Below are positions 63,516 through 64,000 of a DNA stretch of 64,000 nucleotides, one piece after another (position 1 is the stretch's first letter; each line of letters starts with the position of its first letter). This DNA comes from Sphingomonas lenta (lineage in GTDB: Bacteria; Pseudomonadota; Alphaproteobacteria; Sphingomonadales; Sphingomonadaceae). The notes below the pieces were generated by a model that ran no database searches, had not been told where the DNA came from, and saw nothing but the letters and a program-made list of their open reading frames with translations. The DNA lies in contig NZ_NSLI01000002.1 of the NCBI RefSeq assembly GCF_002288825.1, positions 682,001 to 746,000 of the forward strand, written 5' to 3'. A program made the translations under genes and the position numbers.

Positions 63516-64000
63516 CCGCGCAGAGCCTGGCCCGCATCGTCGCGGAGGAACTAGCCTGCGTCGGCATCGGCGCGGAGCGTGGGCTTGGCGCCTGGGGCAG
63601 CCCGCGCCGCACCACATGGTCGCAAACACTCCCCGGCTTCGGCATACGCCACTATGGCGGCGGGCGGCGCGTGTACGTCGTCCAGTCGTTCATGGGCGGG
63701 CGGACGCGGACGGTGACGATCGGCAACGCCGCCCTGTTCACCGACGCCGAGGCGGTCGCGGTCGCGCGCCGTATTCTGCTTCGCGCCCAAGTCGGTGGTA
63801 ACCCGGCCGAGCAGCGTAAGCGCACCCGCGCCGCCCCACTCTTCGGCGAGTTCGTGTCGCTCTACTGGCAGAAGGTAGCGCCCACCTGGAAGCCGAGCAC
63901 GCGCGACCGCTACGAGGACTACCGGCGGAACCACATCGACGACGCGTTTCCCAAGCTGTTCATCGATGAGATCGAGCAGCCCGACATCCTGCGCTGGTTC
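63512..64000 (+). CDS. tyrosine recombinase 2, N-terminal part
   Basis: First 163 residues of a second integrase, cut by the window end. ATG at 63512 overlaps the stop of integrase 1 (ATGA). Seen: LPGFGIRHYGGGRRVYVVQS and GGRTRTVTIGNAALFTDAEA, matching the N-terminal domain of integrase 1 (FGLRM, KRTVTLGSVAEV), then FVSLYWQKVAPTWKPSTRDR. The catalytic domain lies outside the window. Two or more tandem recombinases may act together, as in recombinase-in-trio elements. Confidence 0.85.
   Translation, partial: MTAQSLARIVAEELACVGIGAERGLGAWGSPRRTTWSQTLPGFGIRHYGGGRRVYVVQSFMGGRTRTVTIGNAALFTDAEAVAVARRILLRAQVGGNPAEQRKRTRAAPLFGEFVSLYWQKVAPTWKPSTRDRYEDYRRNHIDDAFPKLFIDEIEQPDILRWF

Larger units (their letters stand above)
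37440..64000. mobile_element. probable integrative element or plasmid-derived island
   Basis: Inferred from gene content: imu operon, S24 regulator, lytic transglycosylase, toprim primase-like protein, strawberry-notch methylase-helicase, VapBC, ParB-like fusion, ArdC, Xre-RES, SSB, then tandem integrases. The left limit is uncertain and could reach 24 kb; the right limit is beyond the window. No type IV secretion or relaxase genes are visible, so transfer functions, if present, lie outside. Confidence 0.6.

Overview
The window looks like the chromosome of a high-GC alphaproteobacterium, most probably a sphingomonad. The signs are strongly GC-biased codons, abundant TonB receptors, alphaproteobacterial-type LexA boxes (GTTC-N7-GTTC) and an imuA-imuB-dnaE2 cassette. 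No rRNA, tRNA or CRISPR array was recognised. All calls come from reading the sequence; no database search was run.

Region 1 (1-23.4 kb) is a coherent periplasmic alcohol-oxidation cluster. At its centre is a PQQ alcohol dehydrogenase whose active site carries the extra Asp typical of lanthanide-dependent enzymes. Around it are a cytochrome c, a MoxJ-like binding protein, a YVTN beta-propeller protein, a CXXXCW rhodanese-like protein, a SoxYZ-like carrier, a zinc metallohydrolase, a pseudoazurin, an NAD aldehyde dehydrogenase with its DUF779 partner, acetyl-CoA synthetase, a porin, two TonB receptors, and a regulatory set (LuxR-type response regulator, hybrid histidine kinase, FIST sensor). 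Together they would take an alcohol to aldehyde, acid and acyl-CoA. A ~17-bp motif (consensus TACCAAGGTGCAATGGC) recurs in six intergenic regions of this cluster and is probably its regulator site.

Region 2 (23.4-37.4 kb) is an accessory, defence-rich island. It opens with a DUF1223 pseudogene. It then holds an unknown protein coupled to an XRE/ImmA metallopeptidase, and a three-gene set (adenosine deaminase, HAM1-like NTPase, SIR2) matching the Kongming nucleotide-signalling defence system. After these comes a DNA methyltransferase divergent from a tight five-gene operon: ECF-like sigma factor, small protein, ImmA-like metallopeptidase, NurA-like nuclease, HerA ATPase. This operon is the best candidate in the window for an undescribed system. 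A secreted endonuclease/phosphatase-family lipoprotein and small hypothetical proteins follow.

Region 3 (37.4-64 kb) resembles the maintenance part of an integrative element or plasmid-derived island. It contains an SOS-controlled mutagenesis operon (imuA-imuB-dnaE2-two small genes-SRAP), a LexA/CI-like S24 regulator, a lytic transglycosylase with its own LexA box, a toprim protein, a giant methylase-helicase of the strawberry-notch type, VapBC, a ParB-like protein fused to a MutS mismatch-recognition domain, ArdC antirestriction, an Xre-RES toxin-antitoxin with paired operators, a DUF2493 protein, SSB and several small conserved-looking ORFs. It ends in two overlapping tyrosine recombinase genes, the second cut by the window edge.
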